From: JBBWZH01 sp035544115
GTDB lineage: Bacteria; Actinomycetota; Actinomycetes; Mycobacteriales; CADCTP01
Reading direction: 5' to 3'
NCBI GenBank assembly: GCA_963714145.1
Contig: OY970235.1
Coordinates: forward strand, 4,030,001 to 4,094,000
Length of the DNA stretch: 64,000 nt
The position numbers and the translations under genes were made by a program. Below the pieces are notes generated by a model that was not told where the DNA came from, did no database searches, and was given only the letters and a program-made list of their open reading frames with translations. Positions 45,301-50,449 of the stretch are shown here, piece by piece (position 1 is the first letter of the stretch; the number at the start of each line of letters is the position of its first letter).

Positions 45301-47154
45301 CGGCTGCACGGTCAGCGGCCCGTTCGGGTCCACCACCGGCTGCCCGTCGCTCAACCGCCGACCGACCTCGGAAATCGTGTTCGCCGTCACCGGTCCGTCC
45401 ACAGTGGACGGTCGGATGTCGGTCACCGTCATCGGCCGGCTCCCCGGCTGCCCCGGCGCCCCACCCGGCTGCACGGTGAGCGGCCCGTTCGGGTCCAGCA
45501 CCGGCTGCCCGTCGGCCAACCGCCGGCCGACCTCGGAGATCACCGGCGGCCCCGCCGTCCGGGCCGGCTCGACCGGGGGCGGCACCGGCGCGGGGCTGTC
45601 CGGCCCGAGCTCCCGCTGCCGGGCCAGGAACGCCTTGGCCGCCTCGGTGCGCGGCCCGGTGTCCGAGCCGAGCGACTGCGCCGGCCGGCCCGGGTCGGCC
45701 GGCGTGACGGTCTGTACCGGCGGCGTGGAGCCGTCGGCCGGCCGGCCACCGGCGAAGTCGGCGGTCCGGCCGGCGGCCAGGTCGGGCCCGAACCCGCCCC
45801 GCGCCGGCGCGACCGCGACCGGCGGCCCGGCCACCCCCGCCCCGGTCTCCTGCGCCAACGCCGCCTCCGGGCCGCCGCGCCCACCCGCCGCCAGCTCCGC
45901 CGGCGCCGCCGCACCACCGGCGCCCCGGCCACCGACCACCGCATCCCGGGGGGTCACCGGCCCGGCGCCGGCAGCCAGGCCGCCCGTCGCCGGCTCCGGA
46001 CCGGTCACCGGACCAGCGCCGGCCCCGTCGAGCACCGCCGGCTCCGGCGTAGGCACCGGACCACCGGCACCTCGCTCGCCCACCGCCGGCCCCGGCCCAA
46101 CCACCGGCTCGCCGCCGGCGGCCGGGTCGACCAGCACCTCCGGCCCCGGCCTGGGCACCAGCCCGCCGGGCACCACCGGCGCCGGGGCGCCCGCCGGGTC
46201 GACCGGCACGCCCCCGTCCACCCCGACCGGCCCGACCTCCGGGCCCGAATGGAACTCCGGGGCGGCGGCAAGGCCCGGCGGTACCGGCACCGCGTCCCGC
46301 ACCGGGTCCACGGCGACGCCGCCGGGGTGGCCGCCGAACCGGCCGATGCCGTGGTTGATCGCGCCGCCGATCGCGCCGGACTCGAACCCGCCGGCGATGC
46401 CGTCCTTGTTGTCCTCGCCGCCGATGGCGTTGATGACCGCGGCGCCGATGGCACCCTCGGCGCCGCCTTTGGCCATCGCGCCGGGCAGGGTGTTGAGCGC
46501 GGCCGGCATGAACTTGCTGCCGAGCTGGGTGAGGCCGAACCCGAGGGCGCCCTGGATCGCGCCCATCTCGACGGCGTTCAGGAAGGTCTTCGCGTCGAAC
46601 TCGGCCCGGTCGCCCTTGAGCGCCTGGATGCCCTGCACGATCAGGTCCGGGATGATCTGGAACAGGATGCCGTGCAGCACGGCCTCGACCGCCTGCAGCA
46701 GGATCTCCTGCACCGCGACCTGGCCGGCCTTGATCACCGCCGGCACCAGGTCCAGGCTCTGCCCGGCGGTGACCACGGCCAGGTAGTAGAGGTACGCGAT
46801 CTGCGCGGCCATGAACGAGGCGGTCACGTCGATCAGGTACTTCGCGTACTGGATCTGCAGCGCCGCCTTGCGCACCATGCCGGCGATGTCGGTCGCCGCC
46901 TTCCGCAACGCCGGCAGGAAGCCCGGGTCGCTGGCCGCGATCTTGTACAGGTACTGCGTGGCCGCGTCGATCGCCTCGCCCGACCCGGCCAGCCCGACCG
47001 CCCGGGCCGCCGTCAGCACCAGATCCTCGATGCCGGCGAGGTCGCGGGCCAGCCCGTCCCAGGCGGCGGCGAGCGCGAACATCTTCTCGAAGTCGCCGCG
47101 CGGGTAGCTCTGGCCGGCGAGGATCTCCGCGATCCCCTGCAGCACCGGATCCAT
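30319..47154 (-). CDS. Giant ESX-associated effector: WXG100-like N-domain, single-Cys domain, beta-rich middle, C-terminal ADP-ribosyltransferase
   Basis: A 5611-residue protein. Approximate layout: 1-250 WXG100-like/CpnT-like helical domain; 255-535 Pro/Gly-rich; 535-860 six ~47-residue repeats; ~1050-1100 coiled coil; ~1205-1540 three ~120-residue helical repeats; ~1545-1700 a domain with His1588 and Cys1632, the latter the only Cys I could find; ~1830-2080 helical; ~2080-4300 beta-rich with Gly/Ser hairpins; ~4270-4700 three repeats ending LGxGWxxEVxxxGxWxRP; ~4860-4960 and ~5100-5240 diverged ADP-ribosyltransferase-like folds; ~5420-5570 a cholera/pertussis-like ADP-ribosyltransferase. 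The last has LYRGTTRGPEDVFATGF (Arg), YVSTT (STS-like) and EQQEIAFAGGIPG (acidic motif). It matches the 'lonely Cys' class of giant actinobacterial toxin-like proteins. Secretion is probably helped by the small WXG100-like protein encoded just upstream. No immunity gene is adjacent. Confidence 0.85.
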   Translation of the reverse strand: MDPVLQGIAEILAGQSYPRGDFEKMFALAAAWDGLARDLAGIEDLVLTAARAVGLAGSGEAIDAATQYLYKIAASDPGFLPALRKAATDIAGMVRKAALQIQYAKYLIDVTASFMAAQIAYLYYLAVVTAGQSLDLVPAVIKAGQVAVQEILLQAVEAVLHGILFQIIPDLIVQGIQALKGDRAEFDAKTFLNAVEMGAIQGALGFGLTQLGSKFMPAALNTLPGAMAKGGAEGAIGAAVINAIGGEDNKDGIAGGFESGAIGGAINHGIGRFGGHPGGVAVDPVRDAVPVPPGLAAAPEFHSGPEVGPVGVDGGVPVDPAGAPAPVVPGGLVPRPGPEVLVDPAAGGEPVVGPGPAVGERGAGGPVPTPEPAVLDGAGAGPVTGPEPATGGLAAGAGPVTPRDAVVGGRGAGGAAAPAELAAGGRGGPEAALAQETGAGVAGPPVAVAPARGGFGPDLAAGRTADFAGGRPADGSTPPVQTVTPADPGRPAQSLGSDTGPRTEAAKAFLARQRELGPDSPAPVPPPVEPARTAGPPVISEVGRRLADGQPVLDPNGPLTVQPGGAPGQPGSRPMTVTDIRPSTVDGPVTANTISEVGRRLSDGQPVVDPNGPLTVQPGGAPGQPGSRPMTVNDIGRGQSPAVEPPAVPAISEVGQRLRDGLPVLDPRGPLTVPPGGAPGQPGNRPMTVNDIGSGGSAVLRPPAGSTVSDIGRLLQDGYRVLDPSGPPTVQPGGAPGQPGSRPMTVNDIGSGGPAAAEPAAHTISDVGRRLRDGQPVPDPGGPLTVQPGGVPGQPGSRPATVTDIRPSIVDEPAAANTISEVGQRLGGGEFVVSPDGPLTVRPGGAPGEPGNRPMTVSDLPASEPDGSPGPATGGYLVNGDGGGGGGGTGGGGGGGGMRAHGSGSGTTLLPPPGTDGGGRPGGHEQATRAGGDPTATEVSPDPVEPGADPAGAGAAGTGTGTEVGIQAETVRPEAATGPDPDGEPGRPVGPDGTVRRGGGGSGGGGPRPGRGGGPGGGDGGGPGGGPGLRNRTGGSGQSGLSIGDRPPGVAHQRADAALERLYRERAEQETRLAARNADLAARQAAQDAAEAARDAAEAARKATAGTPETGTSTPEPSAADTPAGAETGTRTPAPAQVDSATGAPGTGVPEPAGAPQPRLRLSPPPAGGLTGEPARLQHWPPSQLAGPATPPRLHLWPPPPTAGIAARAEADWQQHLQDLREKSGGAAGEVGDVPLALARRHVRDFVQDAVRDAAADYRGRPDLDALTVHLRQAQARALQDAWAEVFDLAGVDAGALAARGIAVLPAGGVAVPGLPEPAAVAGQAHAEAQWQQHLQDLREKSGGAAGEVGDVPLALARQHVRDFVQDAMRDAVASYGGRPGLDALTVHLRQIRARAVQDAWAELLDLAGADTGALAARGIPVLPADGVAVPGLPVPAVLAGQAHAEAAWRELVQDLRDKSGGDGGVLGDLTLEQAGRLLEGHVEAALDEAVAGADAPRDPAALDAYLDGVAARAERQGWALLLGDLGVRVESLAGRGLLPGATEPAGSGPLPGGRGYYFGAPTENAAGLAAAQRALPLFPDAFVVAAHTERFGGGLRVLLPDGRRLAAAEFAEHVSQLPGYRSGLPVVLIICSAATLIPGKPVFASRFAAALGTEVWASTTDVWQTRDGRVLATGSTVGPDGTMRPRFRPDGTGTGQWLRFPAPAGTPTTQPPTTQPSTAQPSTAKPRTAKPRTAKPTPRPAQADLIAAITAVIPPPTASPPPPPVANPSTDAAPATAADATAGDATAADATAADATAADATAATEPGGMAAATAGAAAATGGGGLVRAPGELAADYRWAVPLTPTELAAVAAAGAAAHEATSLLSTLTPALAASLQLHLALLPVRADLAGRRAALVAAERSRVLRLIAVAPTDQAAAMELARVQARVRLAEAAWTIAMNAADRAEQEFRRAAQAAGAPIGVIRGYRESVREVAFARALDAALRAGQAQVDAAAQTAARQGPPPIADPGAFADRAVRLVPHRALLAALPAVEAAAARPVDADRARREAEAVAEAQIRARTARAEKQAGEVRYLPPRSYTEDAALGLRGRVAAFAGTALANGIGEDRDAALRDALLRKLPLPDDPAAILAITAALEGLIAAQGGAQEFARLLVAGNRFEFHLPYGPGYRGELTWRPLTGGPGLPVPLDPDEMLELLDLPLDEVEVRDEVEGNPADLPNEWSGSAGRTQSTSVTVNVPLTGNLGPELAGYTTGVTTGFALSGTGSISHGVSRGGSVSDFLDGDYSGRWAWFQRQGELQLRLTPPVGVVVTWRSPIAALLRFPQEQSVPVPPTDPAARAQWLARQATVQPIIDQLSQPLVTPGPRIAPPTMGTDEARTIRQLESVLSYLPASVTAVSQLRPLADAVLAWLGGAGVRSSTALQTQVHGFLTEKALLPVGQLLISSGAPSKPFDLPGGGWLALVVKAGLRAVRRVGIAEVAPKLEVRQGTVSQGSGGNSGGVTFGPSAKFGVNFDHPDQKQFGGGITVPAVQFDASSSTRVGRSMSSFVGGGDWRGVRQGNWNVLYRVEVRLAATILSSVPAARTEVGQDSVLYVRVPLREAPRFERLVRQAHLPDFLAASTDAAYAELLGDANDLPTGTLGTALPLPPPVIANELGIGPAAPSWLGGSDQVVPQLLTLLQQADRQGTAHVTGLGVPRWTDYDKLHVQRLLNAYYSQPALRARASTLLAKLPGTQRHPRAGRLRPAGTPGLSLTFERWTPGGVVTYQVTVWVERTPNRDGSPRTRPLSTGRIRDADVNLIPTYFAGIGSAGSVSTTLGFGVQIAPSFGVSIGGTLRTFGFSVQGRRSGTASAGSGVDLGVFTVRGALFSGPALTFDYPIDWHAEVSATFAPGPALTLPGKIVDVGKRAKRAAGQLVRPRPPVPAPVLERRLGRGVVRYVVPEALALPPAATVPPMLATAGTGYLNDPMRGVTPPGGLMLRGFPVPPSWQELLGPERPITHEDLLVPGALGSPLLATATEQALTAVGVPVEAARDVVAQLTEPQQLNAHLMRSPNGELPFVVYDRGKLADTGVLVVLAANTFGGQDLGPPVDLKRVDIIEANNVVKGETGSGTSWEFGGKIEFGMRIKKTADGDWRFFLPLAAGGSRRDTSRTETLVENTVKGRWLVSDLRRYTPHGKDVVWTVTAVRWRRAATVEFGARTAARQVLVVGGLQVLRWVPPAATPPPANVPARIPSAGLSTMTTTERVTGRPSTLIPEPVVEQARQLLGGHAGPLLTKRWTVRGGTAGTRGPITRTALPHGLDVFLQLGSIQGQLAKLQGSGMLISASVSRPGFHLTYELELWATDGDTFHYQHTRDQHSTGLYVWAGQERSTSTNRGGGSNTETGGTLQQVPDSDPRLGREQGGFGISESVSFGRRNESTRINIERDTYQQEDITHVYTGQFTVHMRLRRVVQPSTVVNYLFAGIPRALLTRFSRGDDPRAGRPARVQLSRSALVPQQQLPPLRRTGGAVVVDDTRLPRPGLRQVPRDATPASLGLTVLPLTRTDIDTRKVLFIGIASGTVRRLYLTVRDAMLARGGRIAQLAHTGTSTLAALQAGLSEGNLTLEIRDIISPNGYTSPLLVRDDVFADLHGQLTISGVVGNARSVGFSAPSAIYWEHFHYQRTGTGRSTGQTGGGSVNGGVLGKIMDSSINTGIPSASVSWQDEYSSSAGERVLDGHFRGKRAPYMNVVVSALLTVGYQTGYRRGPLRGSTTRDADQFRLDDFYRIAVDLETAARLRIHDPDGYPLPGGGRYLPANLPTERARVDALRAAWTLPVIPGWTTIAFHYDDGTDRVWFGDQRLTRDEFLALLGRLDTGPGGIILAAGRTAAVQASGREPLLEFLQRNLNRPILGSYGDLRLDLPGTAITARISVDPQLRMLPASVRPAGWILASTRTGGGQQITPYGDDLIEIITRDLPAALRPALTGIETRPPRGYNYWRGGPVDQVLVPGQLAATGGYLGAGLVALPPRDGVLVLHPQTGRRTRLQEWAATITPMPGYTTVVVHAYEAYGPPRFELARAFEELAAHLEPTRRGIVLLVQSAGLVLPAFGAAALAADLADFTGLTFIAPTGSFLDFADGSQLLTLDPDPAAEWRMFQRGRAPRSIGALLPMPPWQAALQPVIGTIAPSAGIVLHRTRAGLALRGGAGRPRLRVLDELNVLPPTQWLTLTVDHTGSTPVPAGDVDAALGVLGGLPGPVPLALDLRQPVAGWQVDGGQREADRRNLPVFQPNGVFHTTPGGARRLAIPDALGRLTWQPWAEVLLHSPRTAGGDRPPPRLVRWRPPLPGLREVAPAIYELGGGWVLEVTWSGLWLRPRAVTPADAAAVRSRPPDPHAATIVVGAAGAEPSMAALNAAHALFAAGTGALAGEPMVLELRLPPRLWRPDVGERLADRFGLPVIIGAGAWFAPSGLEPFYAPPGPDGQVHWRPWAQELLIFPATAGGTRPAPAVQTWYPPLPALPSRGGGNYDLGGGWHLEVVGGGVWLRPAAAVGDSARLLPIEPGYARITVGTPDRGSRIPDQALARMDQLLSTLTGTPALVDLRDVHPADWAPGLGRDLASHWNVPVTTEGGVRVPGAGHLAVPAAGGGYSWRPFATVVTQLPTPAHRPSVPQIDEWVTPYQPLRDLGGGRYDLGSGWVVEVTWAGLWVRPAAVTADDTLRVLNYPQDAERARITIGTPSLPRPVPPEVWVAVQAMLTGLPAETRGRLRLETHDLSGTARADTTELIANHGAVLDGPLRYAAVYPLLPDLLPWSYVDSAVRWLTPRRGAVLDGWEIAGLATVLAAGDGLPGLHAELLAQNPGTGAAAPAGDRRWSELYQLGLGLLGPHPGPVFRGSTVDPAQARALFPVGAVGVPPGAVIGPTTPRLEPGQRVAFVATGPSARALGGPHGPGPDAAGFPLDTRFRVTAHHTVPDPANPAGPPVTVIELIEDTAAPALEAVADADEDPLARLQRLMAEQQEQPAPPPGAGGELTHDAGGELADEGADELFALLTGAAPAPAPGGPRTGHSRELTEALGDNAAVARQLGIADEYIGHAGLTPRTGESNQDLREQVATVAAAVNGVGDMPAIADGQQDDPGVRQRFQAGFNRLRPYRGPGYRSETLSQQTLQRWVDQGSFVVNHLQEAYRTADAATAAGPGNASVLVVFEASTARRTDGLVDRRGGQPTPPGQRRTGPGAEIMFPAGTRYHVTEVVRHPTEQYTDADGVTRNRITELHVSDVEPPAAQATPPPEPPPPDPPPAGSPGGPPPGPPPGPPPGPPPGPTGGPSGGPSGGAAGGPPSGHPPPGASAGDPDDPAAPGRSDSAPPADRIATILSGPPPRPQWSTGPQVRPRQQDSPAPPPPRSTATRPKSSWLTKGPLREHVPARRTVQEQRQPPPEPYVSGEIRQPPRVRADSDPLYRGTTRGPEDVFATGFRARNPAVLSLWDHVRYGSDGPTGYVSTTRDLSFAANWVGVRYVYLIATRGGYDVQATSDRHGLHYYLVEQQEIAFAGGIPGTDIAGAWPVGPSGRPRDNDLGVFIPNPGFAGDLTPLRGLGQGQPWAPGRTLPAAPPPPPDRPDSTNVATILTGGTLPGPPPPTEEGQ
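30590..30930 (-). other. Cholera/pertussis-type ADP-ribosyltransferase domain (within the giant gene)
   Basis: Encodes about 115 residues with the features of the R-S-E class of NAD-dependent ADP-ribosyltransferases: YRGTTRGPEDVFATGF recalls the pertussis toxin S1 segment around RPPEDVFxxGF, then VSTT in place of STS, then YLIATRGGYDV and EQQEIAFAGGIPG, which recalls the EQEVSALGGIP of cholera toxin. It would transfer ADP-ribose from NAD to a protein or other target; the target cannot be read from sequence. Confidence 0.82.
41740..42045 (-). repeat. Two short 15-bp repeat tracts in the giant gene
   Basis: One tract (41740-41830) encodes repeated ADATA units and the other (about 41950-42040) encodes (S/R)TAxP units such as STAQP and RTAKP. 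Both lie in the low-complexity linker just after the single-Cys domain and keep the frame. Confidence 0.75.
42530..43540 (-). repeat. Three ~360-bp repeats in the giant gene; two nearly identical
   Basis: Units at roughly 43180-43535, 42820-43178 and 42530-42815. The first two share long identical stretches (for example the coding for WQQHLQDLREKSGGAAGEVG and DVPLALAR), so they arose by a recent duplication; the third is much more diverged (WRELVQDLRDKSGGDGG). Confidence 0.85.
44560..45560 (-). repeat. Six in-frame ~150-bp repeats in the giant gene (ISEVG...PMTVNDIG units)
   Basis: Each unit encodes a short helix I(S)(E/D)VGxRLxDG, then DPxGPLTVQPGGAPGQPG and RPMTV(N/T)DI. The six copies differ mainly in the linker after DI. 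They look like repeated short linear modules on a flexible stalk. Confidence 0.85.
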
Positions 47155-47203
47155 GACGATCAGCCGGACAGGCCCGGACGGCCCAGCGGGCCGGGTCGGC
47201 CGG

Positions 47204-47509
47204 TCACTGCGAGTTGACCTCTTCGACGTTGGCGTACTGCCCGGCCATCTGCCGCACCCGGGACCGGACGTCGTCCACGCCGTCGGCCAGGTTCCGCGCC
47301 GACCAGAGCACGTCGCCGACCTTCGACTCCTGGTACGCCTGCCCGATGGCCTGGCCCAGCTGGTCGGTGCCCCAGGGCGCGTCGCCGATGTCGTCCGCGG
47401 CGGTCATGAAGTTGGTCAGCGCGGCACGCAGCCGGTTCGCCGGCTCGTCCAGGGTGTCGCCGGCCTTGGCCAGCAGTTGCGGGTCGGCGCTCAGGTCCGG
47501 ATCGGCCAT
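47204..47509 (-). CDS. WXG100-like small protein, likely partner of the giant effector
   Basis: A 101-residue helical protein with a W-G turn (DDIGDAPWGTDQLGQAIGQA) and a C-terminal YANVE that fits the YxxxD/E export signal. The ATG at 47509 has GAGGAGG 7 bases upstream. It is the first gene of the long minus-strand run, 49 bp before the giant gene, whose own N-terminal helical domain lacks an obvious YxxxD/E. A co-secreted heterodimer, with this protein carrying the signal, is the natural reading and is known for other ESX and PE/PPE pairs. Confidence 0.82.
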   Translation of the reverse strand: MADPDLSADPQLLAKAGDTLDEPANRLRAALTNFMTAADDIGDAPWGTDQLGQAIGQAYQESKVGDVLWSARNLADGVDDVRSRVRQMAGQYANVEEVNSQ

Positions 47510-47598
47510 GACGTCCTCCTCGACAGCGTCTTCGAACGGGGCCCGGCGATGGTGCCGGCCCCTTCGGTACGCACGCCCCCGGAGTACGGATCAGGTCC

Positions 47599-47604
47599 TA
47601 GGCT
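47599..47604 (+). promoter_or_regulatory. Candidate -10 element for a leaderless LuxR-type gene
   Basis: TAGGCT ends 6 bases before the GTG at 47611, the spacing seen in leaderless actinobacterial transcripts. No good -35 is visible. The same hexamer stands before the XRE gene at 56900. Confidence 0.5.
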
Positions 47605-47610
47605 GGGCAG

Positions 47611-50430
47611 GTGCCGCCGCCGCCCGGGTCCGCCGAAGTGCTCGTCGGTCGCGACGATGAGCTGGCCCTGCTCGCCGGGCTGCTGGACGGGTTGCGGGCC
47701 GGCCGGGGCCGGGCGGTCTGGCTGGAGGGCGAGCCGGGCATCGGCAAGTCCGCGCTGGCCGGCTGGCTCACCGCCCGAGCGTCCACTATGGACTGTCAGC
47801 TCTATCGCGGCGCCGGGCAGGAGCTGGTGCGGCCGCTGCCGCTGCGGCTGATGGCCGAGTCCCTCGGGGTGTCGGCGCGGTCGGCGGATCCGCTCCGGGC
47901 CGAGATCGCCGGGTTGCTCCGCCAGGGCGCCGCGACCGGGACGGCCGACCCGGTGCTGGCCGCCGGCGAGCGGCTGGTCGAGCTGGTCGACCGCTGCTGC
48001 GCGGTCGGCCCGGTGCTGCTGGTCACCGAAGACCTGCACTGGGCGGACGAGGCCAGCCTGCAGGTCTGGTACCAGCTGGCCGCCGCGGTGGACCAGATCC
48101 CGCTGCTGCTGGTCGGCAGCTGTGGGCTGGTGCCGCGCCCGCCGGAGCTGCTGCGGCTGCGCCGGGCCGTCGAGGACGTCGGCGCCGTGCTGATGCCGCT
48201 CGGCCCGCTGGATCCGGGACGGGCGGCCGAGCTGGCCGGCCGGCTGGTCGACGCCACACCCGGGCCGCGGCTGCGGGACGAGCTGGCCCAGGCCGGCGGC
48301 AACCCGCTGTACGTCCGGGAACTGGTCGGCGCGCTGGCCCGGGACGGCCTGATCGAGGTCGCCGGCGGCAGCGCCGAGTTGCCGGCCGGCGCCGGCACGC
48401 CGCCGATATCGCTGGCCACGGCGATCGACCGGCGGCTGCGGTTCCTGACCGAGGACACCCGCTCGGTGCTGCGGGTCGCGGCCGTGCTCGGCGCGGGCTT
48501 CCCGGTGACCGAGCTGGCCACGGCGGTCGGCCGGCCGGTGGGCGCGCTGGTGCCGGCCATCGAGGAGGCGGTCGCCGCCGGCGTGCTCTCCCCCGGCGCG
48601 CACCGGATGGTGTTCCGGCACGATCTGATCCGGCAGGTGCTCGCCGCCGAGCTGCCGGCGCCGGTCCGCACCGCGCTGCACGGGCAGCTGGCCCGCCAGC
48701 TCGCCGACGCCGGCCGGCCGATCGGCGAGGTCGCCGCGCACCTGCTCGCCGTCCCGGGCGCGCTGGACGGCTGGGCGCTGACCTGGCTCGCCGACCTGCC
48801 CGACGCCAGCCTGCACGCCGCCCCGCAGGGCGCCGCGGAGCTGCTGGCCCGGGCGGCGGCGCAGGCGGCCGGCGGCCCGCGCTGGGAGACGCTGGCCAGC
48901 CGGCAGGCCGCGGTGCTGAACTGGCTGCTCCGGTACGACGAGGTCGAGCAGGTCGCCGGCGCCGTACTGCGGAACACGGCCGACCCGGAGCTGGCCGGCC
49001 GGATGGCCACGATCGTGGTGACCGCCGCGCGGCACACCGGCCGGTACGAGCAGTCGATGGCGACCGCCCGGCAAGCCCTGGCCGACCCGGCGCTGCCGGT
49101 CCGGTGGCGCGGCCGGCTGCGCGCCCGGCACGCGATGACCCTGCTGTTCCTCGGCCAGGACGCGGCCGGCACCGAGCAGGCCCGCCAGGCACTCGCCGAG
49201 GCGGAGCAGGCCGGCGACCCGCTCGGCACCGGCTGGGCCCTGCACGCGGTCTCCTGGCTGTCCGACCCGGTGCCCGGGCTCGCCGAGAAGGAGCGCGCGC
49301 TGGCCGCGCTGACCGACGACGACCCGGAATCGGTCGACCTGCGCATGCTGTTGCTGAACAACCGGGCGGCGGTGCTGGCCAACCTGGACCGGTTGGACGA
49401 GGCCCACGACGGGATCCGGCAGGCCCTGGTGCAGGCCGAACGGGCCGGCTCGGCCCGGCTGCAGACGATCCGGATCACCGCCGGAGCGCTCTGCTTCAGC
49501 CGGGGCGGCTGGGACGAGACGCTGCTGCACCTGGACGCGGTGGTGCCGCCGACGTCGCAGCACGACTTCCTGCTCCGGCACGGCCTGTACGCGACGATCG
49601 CGGCGCACCGGGAAGACCGCGGCACCGCGACGGCGCACCTCGAGGCCGCGGCCGCGGAGGTGCCGGCGCCGGGCGGCTACCTGCGGACCAGCGCCGGCCA
49701 GCTGACCGCGGCCCGGGCCGCGCTCGCCGAGGCCGCCGGCGACCTGCCGGCCGCGGTCGCCCAGTTCGCCAGCTGGCTCGACCCGGAACTCGGCTCCACG
49801 CTGAGCCGGGACACCTGGCTGCCGCACCTGGTCCGGGTCGCGCTGGCCGCCGGCGACACCGGCACCGCCCGGGCCGCCGCCGCGGCCGCGGCGGCCGACG
49901 CCGCCAGTAACCCCGCGCCGCCGCTGGTCGCCGCCGCCCGCCGCTGCCGGGCCCTACTCGACGACGACGCCCCCGCGCTGCTGGCCCTGGCCGACGGCTA
50001 CCAGCAGGCCGGCCGCGGCGTCGAGCAGGCCGGCGCGCTGGAGGAGGCCGCGGTCCGGCTCGCCGCGGCCGGCGACATCCCGGCCGCCCGGGCCGCGCTC
50101 ACCGGCGCCGTCCGCGGCTACCAGGACGCCGGCGCCAGCTGGGACATCCGCCGCGCCGACGCCCGGCTGCGCCAGCACGGCGTGCGGCGCGGCTCGCGGA
50201 CCTTCGCCCGCCGGCCCACCACCGGCTGGGCCGCCCTGACCCCGGCCGAGCAGCGCATCGCCGAACTGGTCGCGGCCGGCCGGTCCAACCCCGACATCGC
50301 CACCGAGCTGTTCCTGTCCCGCCGCACCGTGCAGGCACACGTCTCGAACATCCTGCGCAAGCTCGACCTGCACTCCCGCCTAGAGATCGTCCGGGACGCG
50401 CCCCGCCAGCCCACCGGCCACCCGGCCTAG
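47611..50430 (+). CDS. LAL-type LuxR-family regulator with N-terminal ATPase domain
   Basis: A 939-residue regulator of the large ATP-binding LuxR (LAL/MalT-like) family. Walker A is WLEGEPGIGKSALAGWL (~residue 41) and Walker B VLLVTEDLHWADEASL. A long TPR-like helical middle (~350-840) follows, then a C-terminal LuxR helix-turn-helix (LTPAEQRIAELVAAGRSNPD, IATELFLSRRTVQAHVSNIL). It is divergent from the ESX operon by 101 bp, so it probably senses a ligand through the helical part and switches on that operon. This is inferred from position. It lacks a ribosome binding site, consistent with leaderless translation. Confidence 0.88.
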   Translation: MPPPPGSAEVLVGRDDELALLAGLLDGLRAGRGRAVWLEGEPGIGKSALAGWLTARASTMDCQLYRGAGQELVRPLPLRLMAESLGVSARSADPLRAEIAGLLRQGAATGTADPVLAAGERLVELVDRCCAVGPVLLVTEDLHWADEASLQVWYQLAAAVDQIPLLLVGSCGLVPRPPELLRLRRAVEDVGAVLMPLGPLDPGRAAELAGRLVDATPGPRLRDELAQAGGNPLYVRELVGALARDGLIEVAGGSAELPAGAGTPPISLATAIDRRLRFLTEDTRSVLRVAAVLGAGFPVTELATAVGRPVGALVPAIEEAVAAGVLSPGAHRMVFRHDLIRQVLAAELPAPVRTALHGQLARQLADAGRPIGEVAAHLLAVPGALDGWALTWLADLPDASLHAAPQGAAELLARAAAQAAGGPRWETLASRQAAVLNWLLRYDEVEQVAGAVLRNTADPELAGRMATIVVTAARHTGRYEQSMATARQALADPALPVRWRGRLRARHAMTLLFLGQDAAGTEQARQALAEAEQAGDPLGTGWALHAVSWLSDPVPGLAEKERALAALTDDDPESVDLRMLLLNNRAAVLANLDRLDEAHDGIRQALVQAERAGSARLQTIRITAGALCFSRGGWDETLLHLDAVVPPTSQHDFLLRHGLYATIAAHREDRGTATAHLEAAAAEVPAPGGYLRTSAGQLTAARAALAEAAGDLPAAVAQFASWLDPELGSTLSRDTWLPHLVRVALAAGDTGTARAAAAAAAADAASNPAPPLVAAARRCRALLDDDAPALLALADGYQQAGRGVEQAGALEEAAVRLAAAGDIPAARAALTGAVRGYQDAGASWDIRRADARLRQHGVRRGSRTFARRPTTGWAALTPAEQRIAELVAAGRSNPDIATELFLSRRTVQAHVSNILRKLDLHSRLEIVRDAPRQPTGHPA

Positions 50431-50449
50431 CACCTGGCGGCCGGTCCGG

